The notes under the pieces: model-generated
What the model saw: only the letters and a program-made list of their open reading frames with translations
What the model was told of the DNA's origin: nothing
The model's database searches: none
Part shown: one piece after another, positions 51,681 through 60,306 of the stretch
Position numbering within the stretch: the first letter of the stretch is position 1
How the letters are laid out: every line of letters begins with the position of its first letter
Source of the DNA: Lacisediminihabitans sp040549465
GTDB taxonomy: Bacteria > Actinomycetota > Actinomycetes > Actinomycetales > Microbacteriaceae
Direction: 5' to 3'
Assembly: GCF_040549465.1 (NCBI RefSeq)
Contig: NZ_JBEPTL010000018.1
Coordinates: 19,799 to 83,798, forward strand
Length of the DNA stretch: 64,000 nt
Made by a program: the position numbers and the translations under genes

Positions 51681-53324
51681 ATGGATTTGCACGGCGTCGG
51701 CGTTGGTGGGGGAGTTGCCGTCGGGCAGATCATCCGCATGGCGGATCCACTGCCGGAACCCGAGGATACGGGCCATGGTGGCGACGCCGTCGCCGAGAAC
51801 GCACGGGTTGCCGAGGCCGTCGAGGCCGTGGCCGACGACTACCGGGCGCTCGGTGAGAAGGCCGGTGGAGCGGCCAAAGACGTGCTCGCGGCCGCTGCGC
51901 TGATGGCCACAGACCCGACTCTGATCGACGACGTCACCGCACGCATCGACTCCGGCACGGGCGGTGAGCGCGCGGTCTTCGAGGCTTTCGCATCCTTCCA
52001 GGAGATTCTCATTGGCATGGGCGGTCTCATGGCAGAACGCGCCACCGACCTCGGCGACGTGTCGCAGCGCATCATCGCGCACCTGAGGGGGGTCTCGGCG
52101 CCCGGCATTCCGACCTCCGATGAGCCGTTCATTCTGGTCGCCGCCGACCTCGCCCCCGCCGATACCGCGCGGCTCGACCTGAGCAAGGTGCTCGGCCTCG
52201 TCACCCGGGACGGCGGGCCGACCAGCCACACCGCCATCCTCGCCCGTTCCCAATCCATCCCGGCGATTGTCGGGGTGACGGGGGTTCTCGACCTGAGCGA
52301 TGGAACCATCGTGATCGCGGATGCCGCCACCGGCACCATCCGCGTGTCACCGAGTGAGACGGAGATCGCCGACGCGCGCCAGCGCATCGCCGACCGCCTG
52401 GCCGCAGCGGCCGCGCCGATCACGGATGGCGCGCTCGCCGACGGGACGAAGATCCCACTGCTCGCCAACCTGGGCTCGCCGAAAGACGCGGTCGCGGCCA
52501 TCGACCTCGGCGCTGAGGGTGTCGGGCTGTTCCGCACCGAATTCCTGTTCCTCGACGCGAAGACCTCGCCGACGGTGGAGGAGCAGAAGGCGCAGTACGT
52601 CGAGTTGCTGGCACACTTCCCCGGCAAAAAGGTGGTGGTGCGAGCCCTCGATGCCGGTGCCGACAAGCCGTTGAGCTTCCTCAACGATGCCCATGAGGAG
52701 AACCCGGCCCTGGGGCTACGTGGCCTCCGGGCGCTTCGGGCGAGCGAGCAGATCCTGCGCGACCAGCTGATCGCGCTCGCGCAGGCCGATGCCGAGACCG
52801 ATGCGGAGCTCTGGGTGATGGCGCCGATGGTGTCCGACTCCGAGGAGACGGAGTACTTCGTCGCGCTCGGCAAAGAGCTCGGGCTGAAGATCGTCGGCGT
52901 GATGGCCGAGGTCCCGTCCCTCGCCGTACTCGCCGACCAGGTGGTCGAGACCGCCGACTTCGTGAGCATCGGCACCAACGACCTCACCCAGTACACCCTG
53001 GCTGCGGATCGGATGCTCGGCTCCGTGGCGCACTTCCAGGATCCGTGGCATCCGGCGGTCCTCCGGCTGGTCAAGCTGATCGGCGATGCGGGGACGGCCA
53101 GCGGCAAACCGGTCGGCGTCTGCGGCGAGGCCGCGGCGGATCCGCAGCTCGCAGTCGTGCTGGTCGGCCTCGGCGCGACCACGCTCAGCATGACACCGGC
53201 CGCCCTCGCCGACGTGCGTGCGGAGCTCGGCAAGTACACCATCGAGCAGGCACGCGAGCTGGCCGCGCGGGCGATTACCGGGCGCACAGCGGCCGATGCC
53301 AGGAAGCTGGGCTCCGGAACCTAG
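51681..53324 (+). CDS. ptsP: Phosphoenolpyruvate-protein phosphotransferase, enzyme I
   Basis: 547 residues from the ATG at 51681 with GGGAGAGGA upstream. The phospho-His is in R-D-G-G-P-T-S-H-T-A-I-L-A-R. The C-terminal PEP domain holds G-V-G-L-F-R-T-E-F-L-F, and the catalytic Cys of enzyme I in V-G-V-C-G-E-A-A-A-D. N-terminal HPr-binding helices precede the His. It starts the PTS phosphate relay from PEP to HPr. No ptsH or sugar enzyme II gene is adjacent. Confidence 0.95.
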   Translation: MDLHGVGVGGGVAVGQIIRMADPLPEPEDTGHGGDAVAENARVAEAVEAVADDYRALGEKAGGAAKDVLAAAALMATDPTLIDDVTARIDSGTGGERAVFEAFASFQEILIGMGGLMAERATDLGDVSQRIIAHLRGVSAPGIPTSDEPFILVAADLAPADTARLDLSKVLGLVTRDGGPTSHTAILARSQSIPAIVGVTGVLDLSDGTIVIADAATGTIRVSPSETEIADARQRIADRLAAAAAPITDGALADGTKIPLLANLGSPKDAVAAIDLGAEGVGLFRTEFLFLDAKTSPTVEEQKAQYVELLAHFPGKKVVVRALDAGADKPLSFLNDAHEENPALGLRGLRALRASEQILRDQLIALAQADAETDAELWVMAPMVSDSEETEYFVALGKELGLKIVGVMAEVPSLAVLADQVVETADFVSIGTNDLTQYTLAADRMLGSVAHFQDPWHPAVLRLVKLIGDAGTASGKPVGVCGEAAADPQLAVVLVGLGATTLSMTPAALADVRAELGKYTIEQARELAARAITGRTAADARKLGSGT

Positions 53325-53468
53325 CCCCAGCCCGTGAATGCTCTGCATTTTGTACCCCGGATACGAAGATTCTCGCCTGCGAGCGGAGAGGGCGGCGATA
53401 CTGGAGAGAGGTTCAGGACTTCTCGTGATGCACACTCTCACTCCCGACGACGAAGTCACTGGGCCCCG

Positions 53469-55004
53469 ATGGGGGATCGGATAGTGGAAGACCAGGCCGA
53501 TTCGGCGGACATTACGTCCGACGAATCACTCGTGTTGCTGGCTCGTGCCGGCGACCGGAGCGCCTTCGCGGAGCTCTGGCAGCGTCACGCCCGGTCGGGC
53601 ATGCGCGTCGCGCGACAGTTCACCTCGTCCATCGATGCCGACGATCTCGTCTCTGAGGCCTACGCCCGCATCTACCAGCGGGTGCTCGCCGGCGGCGGCC
53701 CCGAGGGTGCGTTCCGCCCCTACCTGTACACGACCATCCGCAACCTGGCGAGTCGGTGGGGTCAGTCACGCCACGACGTCAACGTCGACGACATGGGCGA
53801 GTTCGAAGACCCGGAACTCAGCGATGATCCGGCCACCGTCGCCCTCGATCGCACACTCACGGTTCGTGCCTTCAGCAGCCTGCCCGAGCGGTGGCAGTCC
53901 GTGCTCTGGTACACCGAGGTGGAGGGGATGGACCCGCACGAGGTCGCGCCCATCCTCGGTATCAGCGCCAACAGCGTTGCCGCGCTCTCCTATCGTGCCC
54001 GCGAGGGACTTCGCAAAGCCTGGTTGCAGGCCCATGTTTCGGATGCCACGGCCTCCGGCGAGTGCCAGTGGACGATCGGCCGCCTCGGCGACTATGCCCG
54101 CAAAGGCCTCACACCACGCGACCACCAGCGGGTCAGCGATCATCTCGCCACCTGCGCCAAGTGCACCATCATTAGCGAGGAGGTGGACGAGGTCGGCTCG
54201 CGTCTCGCCCTCGTAATGATCCCGCTGCTGCTCGGCGGCGCCGTCGGTGGTTCGCTGCTGGCCTCCCTCAGCGCGCCGAGCGCGGCTGTTGCCGCCACAG
54301 CCGCTCCCGCCCTGCCGCCTGCTTTTGGTTCCATGGGCGCAGCCGGATCGGTTGCCGCGCCCGCGGTGACCGCCGGCCTCACCGCGCCCGCGCTGAGCGC
54401 CCCGTTGGTCGGAACCATCGCCGTCGCGCTCGCCGTCTCCGGCGGTCTCGCCGTGAGCTATGCCGCGCCCGCCGCTCCACCATCCGCGACCAGCTCGATC
54501 GCCGAACCCTACGTCGCGCCGAATCCGTCCGCGGCTGCGCCAGGGGCGGATGGCAACATCCCCGTTCCCACCGCAGCACCGCTCACCGCGCCGCTCGGAT
54601 CGACGGTCAACGACGTTGTCGGCGGGGTGGGCAACAACGTCGACGGACTCGTGAACAACCTCACCGATCCGGTCAACACTCTTATCCCCGGGCTCAACGT
54701 CGGCCCGGGTGCCGTACCCGACCACACCGCGCCCGGCGGCGTCGTCGGATCGGCACTCGACCTTGGCGGTAAGGGGATGCCCGGCGCCACCGTGTCGGTG
54801 CAGGCGGCGAACACCGTCTACGCCACGACCACGGTCACGGCGCAGGGCACCTGGGCCGTGCACCTCACGGCGCTTCCCGACGGCGTCGGCCCGATCACGG
54901 TGAAGCAGACACTGGTGAGCTTGCTCGGCATCAACCTCGTGAGCGTACCCCTCTCGGTGCTCTCGAACAGTCTCGGAGTCACGGTCGACATCCTCGGCCT
55001 CTAG
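53469..55004 (+). CDS. ECF-type sigma factor with fused zinc-finger, membrane and Ig-like C-terminus
   Basis: 511 residues from the ATG at 53469. Region 2 (L-L-A-R-A-G-D-R-S-A-F-A-E-L-W, then D-A-D-D-L-V-S-E-A-Y-A-R-I-Y) and region 4 (L-P-E-R-W-Q-S-V-L-W, then I-L-G-I-S-A-N-S-V-A-A-L-S-Y-R-A-R) are sigma-70-like. The next ~40 residues contain H-L-A-T-C-A-K-C, a zinc-binding anti-sigma-type (zf-HC2) element. Two hydrophobic segments follow, then a Pro/Ala-rich linker and a C-terminal beta-sandwich-like region. This suggests a sigma factor held at the membrane by its own tail; targets are unknown. A hairpin of family A follows 32 bases after the stop. Confidence 0.82.
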   Translation: MGDRIVEDQADSADITSDESLVLLARAGDRSAFAELWQRHARSGMRVARQFTSSIDADDLVSEAYARIYQRVLAGGGPEGAFRPYLYTTIRNLASRWGQSRHDVNVDDMGEFEDPELSDDPATVALDRTLTVRAFSSLPERWQSVLWYTEVEGMDPHEVAPILGISANSVAALSYRAREGLRKAWLQAHVSDATASGECQWTIGRLGDYARKGLTPRDHQRVSDHLATCAKCTIISEEVDEVGSRLALVMIPLLLGGAVGGSLLASLSAPSAAVAATAAPALPPAFGSMGAAGSVAAPAVTAGLTAPALSAPLVGTIAVALAVSGGLAVSYAAPAAPPSATSSIAEPYVAPNPSAAAPGADGNIPVPTAAPLTAPLGSTVNDVVGGVGNNVDGLVNNLTDPVNTLIPGLNVGPGAVPDHTAPGGVVGSALDLGGKGMPGATVSVQAANTVYATTTVTAQGTWAVHLTALPDGVGPITVKQTLVSLLGINLVSVPLSVLSNSLGVTVDILGL

Positions 55005-55036
55005 ATTTCTCGGAAGCGGCCATCTGCGTTCTTCCA

Positions 55037-55124
55037 GTGCCAAATGAAGGCATCCGTGCTCCGCACCTCCCGTATTTCCGGGCAAGGATCCGTCAACAGT
55101 TGCACGGATGCCTTCATTTGGCAC
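55037..55124. repeat. Hairpin element family A, copy 4
   Basis: 88 bases, arms GTGCCAAATGAAGG (55037-55050) and CCTTCATTTGGCAC (55111-55124). Here CATCCGTGC and GCACGGATG extend the stem to a perfect 23 base pairs. CCCG-TATTTC-CGGG is the centre. It lies 32 bases past the sigma gene stop. Confidence 0.96.
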
Positions 55125-55280
55125 TGCTGCCGGCTTGGTCTCTCACCGAAAAGTTCTTCCTCGGATCGCGCCATAGTCGCCCGGTTCCGTGGTCTCTCCC
55201 GGTAAGAAGCGCAGAAATGCGTTCCACTTCCCACAGTGAGAGGACTCGAGGAAGAAAAGACCGGGGGGTCAGGAATCGGG

Positions 55281-55389
55281 GCCGCTCGCCACCGTCCAGG
55301 GAGCGAGCGGCACCGACTTTACACAGCTCAGTTGTATTGCGAAAGAACGATGGCCGGCAGCTCTTCGGGTGAGCTGTCGGCCATCTTTT
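55281..55389 (-). terminator. Intrinsic terminator region after sdhB
   Basis: GATGGCCGGCAGCTC and GAGCTGTCGGCCATC (55349-55385) form a nearly perfect 15-base stem with a seven-base loop. TTTT (55386-55389) follows on the plus strand. Read on the minus strand, GTTCTTTCG follows the stem, and this strand carries the upstream sdhB stop, so it most likely ends the sdh transcript and could work in both directions. A separate GCCGCTCGC/GCGAGCGGC hairpin lies at 55281-55311. Confidence 0.75.
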
Positions 55390-55406
55390 CGTGACGTGGG
55401 GTGCTG

Positions 55407-56162
55407 TTAGGGCTTACCGCGCAGAATTGCGGCCTTGACCTCGGCGATGGCCTGGGTCACCTGGATGCCGCGGGGGCATGCGTCGGTGCAGTTGAAGGTC
55501 GTGCGGCAGCGCCACACGCCCTCCTTGTCGTTGAGAATGTCGAGGCGCACCTCGGCCCCCTCATCGCGCGAGTCGAAGATGAACCGGTGCGCGTTGACGA
55601 TGGCGGCTGGGCCGAAGTACTGGCCGTCGGTCCAGAAGACCGGGCAGCTGGTGGTGCAGGCGGCGCAGAGGATGCACTTGGTGGTGTCGTCGAAACGTGC
55701 GCGCTCGACGGGGCTCTGCAGGCGCTCCTTCTCGGGCTTCGACGAAGCGATGAGGAAAGGCTGCACCTCCTTGAAGCTGTCGAAGAAGGGATCCATGTTG
55801 ACGATCAGGTCCTTCTCGAGGGGGAGTCCCTTGATGGCCTCGATGTAGACCGGTTTGGAGAGGTCGAGGTCTTTCAGCAGGGTCTTGCAGGCCAGACGGT
55901 TGCGTCCGTTGATGCGCATGGCATCCGAACCGCAGACGCCGTGGGCGCAGGAGCGACGGAAGCTCAGCGAGCCATCCTGTTCCCACTTGATCTTGTGCAG
56001 GGCGTCGAGCACGCGGTCGGTTCCCTGCATCACGACGTCGAAGTCTTCCCAGTGCGGCTCTTCGTCTACCTCGGGGTCGAAGCGGCGCACGATGATGGTC
56101 GCGATGAAGGTCGGGATCTCTTCCGGCACGCTCGGCTTGTTCTCGAGAACTGCTGTGCTCAT
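55407..56162 (-). CDS. sdhB: Succinate dehydrogenase iron-sulfur subunit
   Basis: 251 residues. Cys motifs for the three clusters: R-R-S-C-A-H-G-V-C-G-S-D with R-L-A-C-K-T-L (2Fe-2S), C-I-L-C-A-A-C-T-T-S-C-P (4Fe-4S) and C-R-T-T-F-N-C-T-D-A-C-P (3Fe-4S). It carries electrons from FAD in SdhA to the quinone site in the membrane. The start at 56162 gives M-S-T-A-V-L-E-N; the frame further upstream is shadow. Last gene of the operon, with a terminator after it. Confidence 0.95.
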   Translation of the reverse strand: MSTAVLENKPSVPEEIPTFIATIIVRRFDPEVDEEPHWEDFDVVMQGTDRVLDALHKIKWEQDGSLSFRRSCAHGVCGSDAMRINGRNRLACKTLLKDLDLSKPVYIEAIKGLPLEKDLIVNMDPFFDSFKEVQPFLIASSKPEKERLQSPVERARFDDTTKCILCAACTTSCPVFWTDGQYFGPAAIVNAHRFIFDSRDEGAEVRLDILNDKEGVWRCRTTFNCTDACPRGIQVTQAIAEVKAAILRGKP

Positions 56163-56178
56163 TAGTTCGCGCCCTTCA

Positions 56179-57999
56179 TTAGTACTTTCGTTCCATCGGC
56201 GGGTAGTTCGTGATGACGACGGGTTTCCAGTCGAGCCTGATGTGCTCTCCGGCGTCTGCTGATTCTGGGTCGCCGGTGAGGTAGGCCATCGTGTGCACCA
56301 GGAAATTCTTGTCGTCGCGCTCCGGGTAGTCCTCGCGCATGTGGCCGCCACGGCTCTCCTTGCGGGAGCGAGCCGAATAGACCAGCACCTCTGCGAGGTC
56401 GAGCAGGAAGCCGAGTTCCACGGCCTCGAGAAGGTCGGTGTTGAAGCGCTTGCCCTTGTCGCGCAGCGCGATGTTGTGGTACCTCGCGCGAAGGGTCTCG
56501 ATGAGCGTGGTGACTTCGCCGAGGCTCTCATCCGTGCGGAAGATCTGGGCGTTCCGGTCCATCGAGTCCTGCAGTTCCTTGCGGATGGCTGCGATGTTCT
56601 CGGTGCCCGTGCCGCTGCGCACCATATCGAGGATCTTCACGACGCCGCCGGCCGGGTTCTCCGGCAGCGGCACCCACTCGGCCGTCTTCACATACTCGAC
56701 GGCGTTGGTGCCCGCGCGCTTGCCGAAGACGTTGATGTCGAGCAGCGAGTTGGTGCCGAGGCGGTTGGAGCCGTGCACGCTCACGCAGGCGCACTCGCCG
56801 GCCGCATAGAGGCCGGGAACCGTCTCGGTGTTGCTGCGCAGCACCTCGGCGTTGTTGGTGGTGGGGATGCCGCCCATCGCGTAGTGCGCCGTCGGCAACA
56901 CAGGAACCGGTTCGGTGTACGGCTCGACACCGAGATAGGTGCGCGCGAACTCGGTGATATCCGGGAGCTTCTCGTCGATGACGGCCGGCTCGAGGTGGGT
57001 GATGTCGAGGTAGAGGTAATCCTTGTTCGGACCGGCCCCTCTGCCCTCACGGATCTCCGTGGCCATCGATCGCGCCACGATGTCACGCGGTGCGAGGTCT
57101 TTGAGCGTCGGGGTGTAGCGCTCCATAAAACGCTCACCGGTCGAGTTGCGCAGGATCGCGCCTTCACCCCGTGCCGCCTCAGAGAGCAGGATGCCGAGGC
57201 CGGCGAGCCCTGTCGGGTGGAACTGGAAGAACTCCATGTCTTCGAGCGGCAGGCCCTTGCGCCAGATGATGCCCACGCCATCACCGGTGAGGGTGTGGGC
57301 GTTGGACGTCGTCTTGAAGATCTTGCCGAAACCACCGGTGGCGAAGATGATCGCCTTCGCCTGGAAGACGTGCAGCTCGCCGGTGGCCAGCTCGTAGGCG
57401 ACGACACCGGATGGCTTCTCGGTGCGCTGACCAAAGGCGTCCTCGACCTCGGTCATTACCAGGTCGAGCACGTAGAACTCGTTGAAGAAGTTGATGCCGA
57501 GCTTGACGCAGTTCTGGAACAGCGTCTGCAGGATCATGTGGCCTGTGCGGTCGGCGGCGTAGCAGGCACGGCGCACAGGGGCCTTGCCGTGCTCACGGGT
57601 GTGGCCGCCGAAGCGGCGCTGGTCGATCTTGCCCTCGGGCGTGCGGTTGAACGGGAGGCCCATGTTCTCGAGGTCGAGAACGGCTTCGATGGCCTCCTTC
57701 GCCAGGATCTCCGCGGCATCCTGGTCGACCAGGTAGTCGCCACCTTTGACGGTGTCGTAGGTGTGCCACTCCCAGTTGTCTTCCTCGACATTAGCCAGGG
57801 CCGCAGCCATGCCACCCTGGGCCGCTCCGGTGTGCGAGCGGGTCGGGTAGAGCTTGGAGATGACCGCGGTGCGAGCGTGCGGTCCGGCCTCGATGGCCGC
57901 GCGCATCCCTGCGCCACCCGCTCCGACGATCACGATGTCGAACTGGTGATAGTGCACACCGTCCACGATGGACGATGTGCCCTCTGCGTCTTCTCCCAT
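56179..57999 (-). CDS. sdhA: Succinate dehydrogenase flavoprotein subunit
   Basis: 606 residues. The FAD-binding motif is I-V-G-A-G-G-A-G-M-R-A. The covalent FAD site is in R-S-H-T-G-A-A-Q-G-G. The substrate and active-site regions include E-F-F-Q-F-H-P-T-G-L and R-A-C-Y-A-A-D-R-T-G-H. It oxidises succinate to fumarate in the TCA cycle. The start at 57999 overlaps the sdhD stop by one base (TAATG). Confidence 0.96.
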   Translation of the reverse strand: MGEDAEGTSSIVDGVHYHQFDIVIVGAGGAGMRAAIEAGPHARTAVISKLYPTRSHTGAAQGGMAAALANVEEDNWEWHTYDTVKGGDYLVDQDAAEILAKEAIEAVLDLENMGLPFNRTPEGKIDQRRFGGHTREHGKAPVRRACYAADRTGHMILQTLFQNCVKLGINFFNEFYVLDLVMTEVEDAFGQRTEKPSGVVAYELATGELHVFQAKAIIFATGGFGKIFKTTSNAHTLTGDGVGIIWRKGLPLEDMEFFQFHPTGLAGLGILLSEAARGEGAILRNSTGERFMERYTPTLKDLAPRDIVARSMATEIREGRGAGPNKDYLYLDITHLEPAVIDEKLPDITEFARTYLGVEPYTEPVPVLPTAHYAMGGIPTTNNAEVLRSNTETVPGLYAAGECACVSVHGSNRLGTNSLLDINVFGKRAGTNAVEYVKTAEWVPLPENPAGGVVKILDMVRSGTGTENIAAIRKELQDSMDRNAQIFRTDESLGEVTTLIETLRARYHNIALRDKGKRFNTDLLEAVELGFLLDLAEVLVYSARSRKESRGGHMREDYPERDDKNFLVHTMAYLTGDPESADAGEHIRLDWKPVVITNYPPMERKY

Positions 58000-58445
58000 T
58001 ACGGCGCGGGGCAGAACGACGGGAGCAGGTCGGCAGGCGAGCCAGCGGGGCAGGGGTCAAAGGTGTAGATCACAAGGGTTCCCAGTACGAGTAGAACAAC
58101 GGCGGACGCGATGAGCGCGACCTTGAAAATGGTGCGGAGGAGTCGGTTGCTTGCGTAGTCGTTCACGATGGTGCGCATGCCGTTCGCGCCGTGGATGAGA
58201 GCGAGCCAGAGCAGCAGTGTGTCCCAGACCTGCCAGAACGGCTGCGCGAGCTTGCCGCCGACGAAGCCGAAATCGATGGCCTTCACGCCTTCGCCCGCGA
58301 CGAGGTTGACGAAGAGGTGGCCGAAGATCAGCACGACGAGAACCACACCGCTCGCGCGCATGTAGATCCAGCCCCACTTCTCCACGTTGAAGCGACGGGA
58401 TCGGCGCACACCGGGTGCGCGGGGAGTCTCGATGGTGACACTCAT
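57999..58445 (-). CDS. sdhD: Succinate dehydrogenase membrane anchor subunit
   Basis: 148 residues. Three membrane segments (e.g. LVVLIFGHLFVNLVAG, FKVALIASAVVLLVLGTLVI) with a heme/quinone-side His in I-F-G-H-L-F-V-N. The family is hydrophobic and divergent, so identity rests on position between sdhC and sdhA and on the TM pattern. It sits 3 bases after sdhC. Confidence 0.88.
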   Translation of the reverse strand: MSVTIETPRAPGVRRSRRFNVEKWGWIYMRASGVVLVVLIFGHLFVNLVAGEGVKAIDFGFVGGKLAQPFWQVWDTLLLWLALIHGANGMRTIVNDYASNRLLRTIFKVALIASAVVLLVLGTLVIYTFDPCPAGSPADLLPSFCPAP

Positions 58446-58447
58446 GA

Positions 58448-58900
58448 TCAGGCACCTCCAAAGATGTGCATGAACTGGCGGGGCACGAAGCCGACCAGCA
58501 GGATGACCCAGAGGGCGATGACGATCCAGAACATCAGTCTCTGGTGCCTGGTACCGACACTCCAGAAGTCGATGAGGATGATGCGCAGCCCGTTGAGCGC
58601 GTGGAATCCGATCGCGGCAACGAGTGCGGTCTCACCGAGCCCCATGATGGGCGTCTTGTAGGTGTTGATCACCGCGTTGTACGCCTCAGGACTCACGCGG
58701 ATGAGCGACGTGTCGAGGATGTGTACGAGCAGGAAGAAGAAGATCGCAACACCGGTGATTCGGTGCAGAACCCACGACCACATGCCTTCCCGACCGCGGT
58801 ACAGGGTGCCTCGCGGTACCCGTGGTGCCGAGATCCTGGGAAGCGGATACTTCTTTTCTGGCTTGGGTGCGGCCAGGGCCCCCGCCGACTTCTCTGGCAC
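58448..58900 (-). CDS. sdhC: Succinate dehydrogenase cytochrome b556 subunit
   Basis: ~150 residues from the GTG at 58900 (M-P-E-K-S-A-G), chosen because AAGGAGG lies 7 bases upstream of it; the TTG at 58906 would sit too close to that site. The SdhC signature is S-W-V-L-H-R-I-T-G-V with I-F-F-F-L-L-V-H-I-L, and a heme-ligand His in the second segment (V-A-A-I-G-F-H-A-L-N-G-L-R). It is the first gene of the sdhCDAB operon. Confidence 0.9.
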   Translation of the reverse strand: MPEKSAGALAAPKPEKKYPLPRISAPRVPRGTLYRGREGMWSWVLHRITGVAIFFFLLVHILDTSLIRVSPEAYNAVINTYKTPIMGLGETALVAAIGFHALNGLRIILIDFWSVGTRHQRLMFWIVIALWVILLVGFVPRQFMHIFGGA

Positions 58901-59011
58901 GAGCAACCCTCCTTGGCGATGTCTTGCCCCGTGAGCAGGGCGCGCGACTGTTCCTTGGGTGAACGAATTCCAGTCTATTCCCGCGCTGTCATGCCCGCTG
59001 CCAATGCATAC

Positions 59012-60184
59012 CTAACTCTCTCGAGGTCGAGACATCTTGCGAACCGCGCCGGTGGTGTCGAGTGCGGAATGGGTGCGCTTCGCGATCGTGTTCTCGTAGT
59101 GCTCGACGAGTTCGCCGCAGATCGCATCCCATGATCTGTCGATCACGCCGCGCCGTCCGGCTTCGCCCATTCGCATCCTGAGCGGTTCGTCGCGTACCAG
59201 CTGTTCGACGAAGGTGCGCAGCGAGCGGTTGTCGTCGGGTTCGAAGAGAAAACCGTTCTGTCGCACCCGCACGAGGTCGATCGGACCCCCTGCCCGTGGA
59301 GCGACCACCGGCACGCCGCTCGCGTGCGCCTCCTGGATGGTCTGGCCGAAAGTCTCCTCCGTGCCGGGGTGCACGAAGATGTCGAAGCTCGCATAGGCGG
59401 CGGCGAGGTCCGCTCCGGTGAGGGTGCCGAGGTAGGTCACCGGCATCCCCTTCAACTGCCTCTGCACGTGGGCGATAGACGGCCCTCCACCGACGATCGC
59501 GATTCGGATGCCCGGCACACCCCTGAGAGCGGCCAGCCTCTCGAGCTGCTTCTCCGGTGCAATCCGACCGACATATCCCACGATGACCTGGCCTGTGGGA
59601 GCGATCCTTTCCCGCAGACGGCGCGTGGCGCTCGTCATCCGGTTACGTGGGTGGTAGCTCTCCAGATCGACGCCGCGCCCCCACCGCTCGACCCGCTTGA
59701 TGCCCGCCGCCGCGAGGTCCGTCATCGACGCGGTGGATGGCGCGAGCGTGAGATCCGCTCCGTCGTGCACCCAGCGAACCAGGCGCCAGGCAAGGGCGGT
59801 CGCGGCGCCGAGGCCGTTCCTGCGCGCGTAGCCGGCGACATCCGTCTGGAAGATCGCGACCGAGGCGATGTCGAGTCGGCCGGCTGCGGTGATCGCCTGT
59901 GCGCCGAGCAAAAAGGGGGATGCCGCGTGCACGACGTCCGGCGAGAAGTCGTCGATCAGCCGCTGGACCTGGGGGTTCGGCAGCCCGACGGGGAACTGGC
60001 GGTAGGCGAAGGCCGGCACCTCGTGCACGGGAAAGCCGGCGAACTCCTTCGGGGCTCCGGCCGAGGGGCAGATCACGATCGCATCGTGACCGTTGTCCCT
60101 GAGGTGTTCCAGCACACGACACACGCTCGTGGTCACGCCGTTGAGGGTGGGGAGGAAACTTTCGCTGACTACTGCAATCCGCAT
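59012..60184 (-). CDS. Glycosyltransferase, family 4 (mannosyltransferase-like)
   Basis: 390 residues, GT-B fold. The start M-R-I-A-V-V-S-E-S-F-L-P-T-L-N-G-V-T-T-S-V and the C-terminal E-E-T-F-G-Q-T-I-Q-E-A-H-A-S-G-V-P-V-V-A (E-x7-E) are GT4 motifs. The best family guess is the actinobacterial alpha-mannosyltransferases (MgtA/PimB-like) of glycolipid or lipoglycan synthesis. It is divergent from manC, which makes the GDP-mannose donor, and this supports a mannose-transfer role. Confidence 0.8.
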   Translation of the reverse strand: MRIAVVSESFLPTLNGVTTSVCRVLEHLRDNGHDAIVICPSAGAPKEFAGFPVHEVPAFAYRQFPVGLPNPQVQRLIDDFSPDVVHAASPFLLGAQAITAAGRLDIASVAIFQTDVAGYARRNGLGAATALAWRLVRWVHDGADLTLAPSTASMTDLAAAGIKRVERWGRGVDLESYHPRNRMTSATRRLRERIAPTGQVIVGYVGRIAPEKQLERLAALRGVPGIRIAIVGGGPSIAHVQRQLKGMPVTYLGTLTGADLAAAYASFDIFVHPGTEETFGQTIQEAHASGVPVVAPRAGGPIDLVRVRQNGFLFEPDDNRSLRTFVEQLVRDEPLRMRMGEAGRRGVIDRSWDAICGELVEHYENTIAKRTHSALDTTGAVRKMSRPRES

Positions 60185-60306
60185 GCTCTCGCTGCTTTCG
60201 ATCGGTCCGCTTCATCCGACGCTAGATCGCCGAGGTTGACCTGCGGGAAATAGGGGGTGAACTCGTCACGGCTACAGCGAATCTTGGGTTCGCTAGTCTG
60301 ATCGGC

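Noticed and set aside
50637..52253. Extended YihY frame of 538 codons
   Set aside because: The extra part lies antisense to ptsP; family sequence starts at 51599.
20293..55124. CRISPR-like interpretation of the four hairpin repeats
   Set aside because: Copies are ~6-18 kb apart, each is palindromic with its own interior, and there are no cas genes.
55407..56531. Extended sdhB frame of 374 codons
   Set aside because: The extra part lies in the C-terminal end of sdhA in another frame; normal SdhB starts at 56162.
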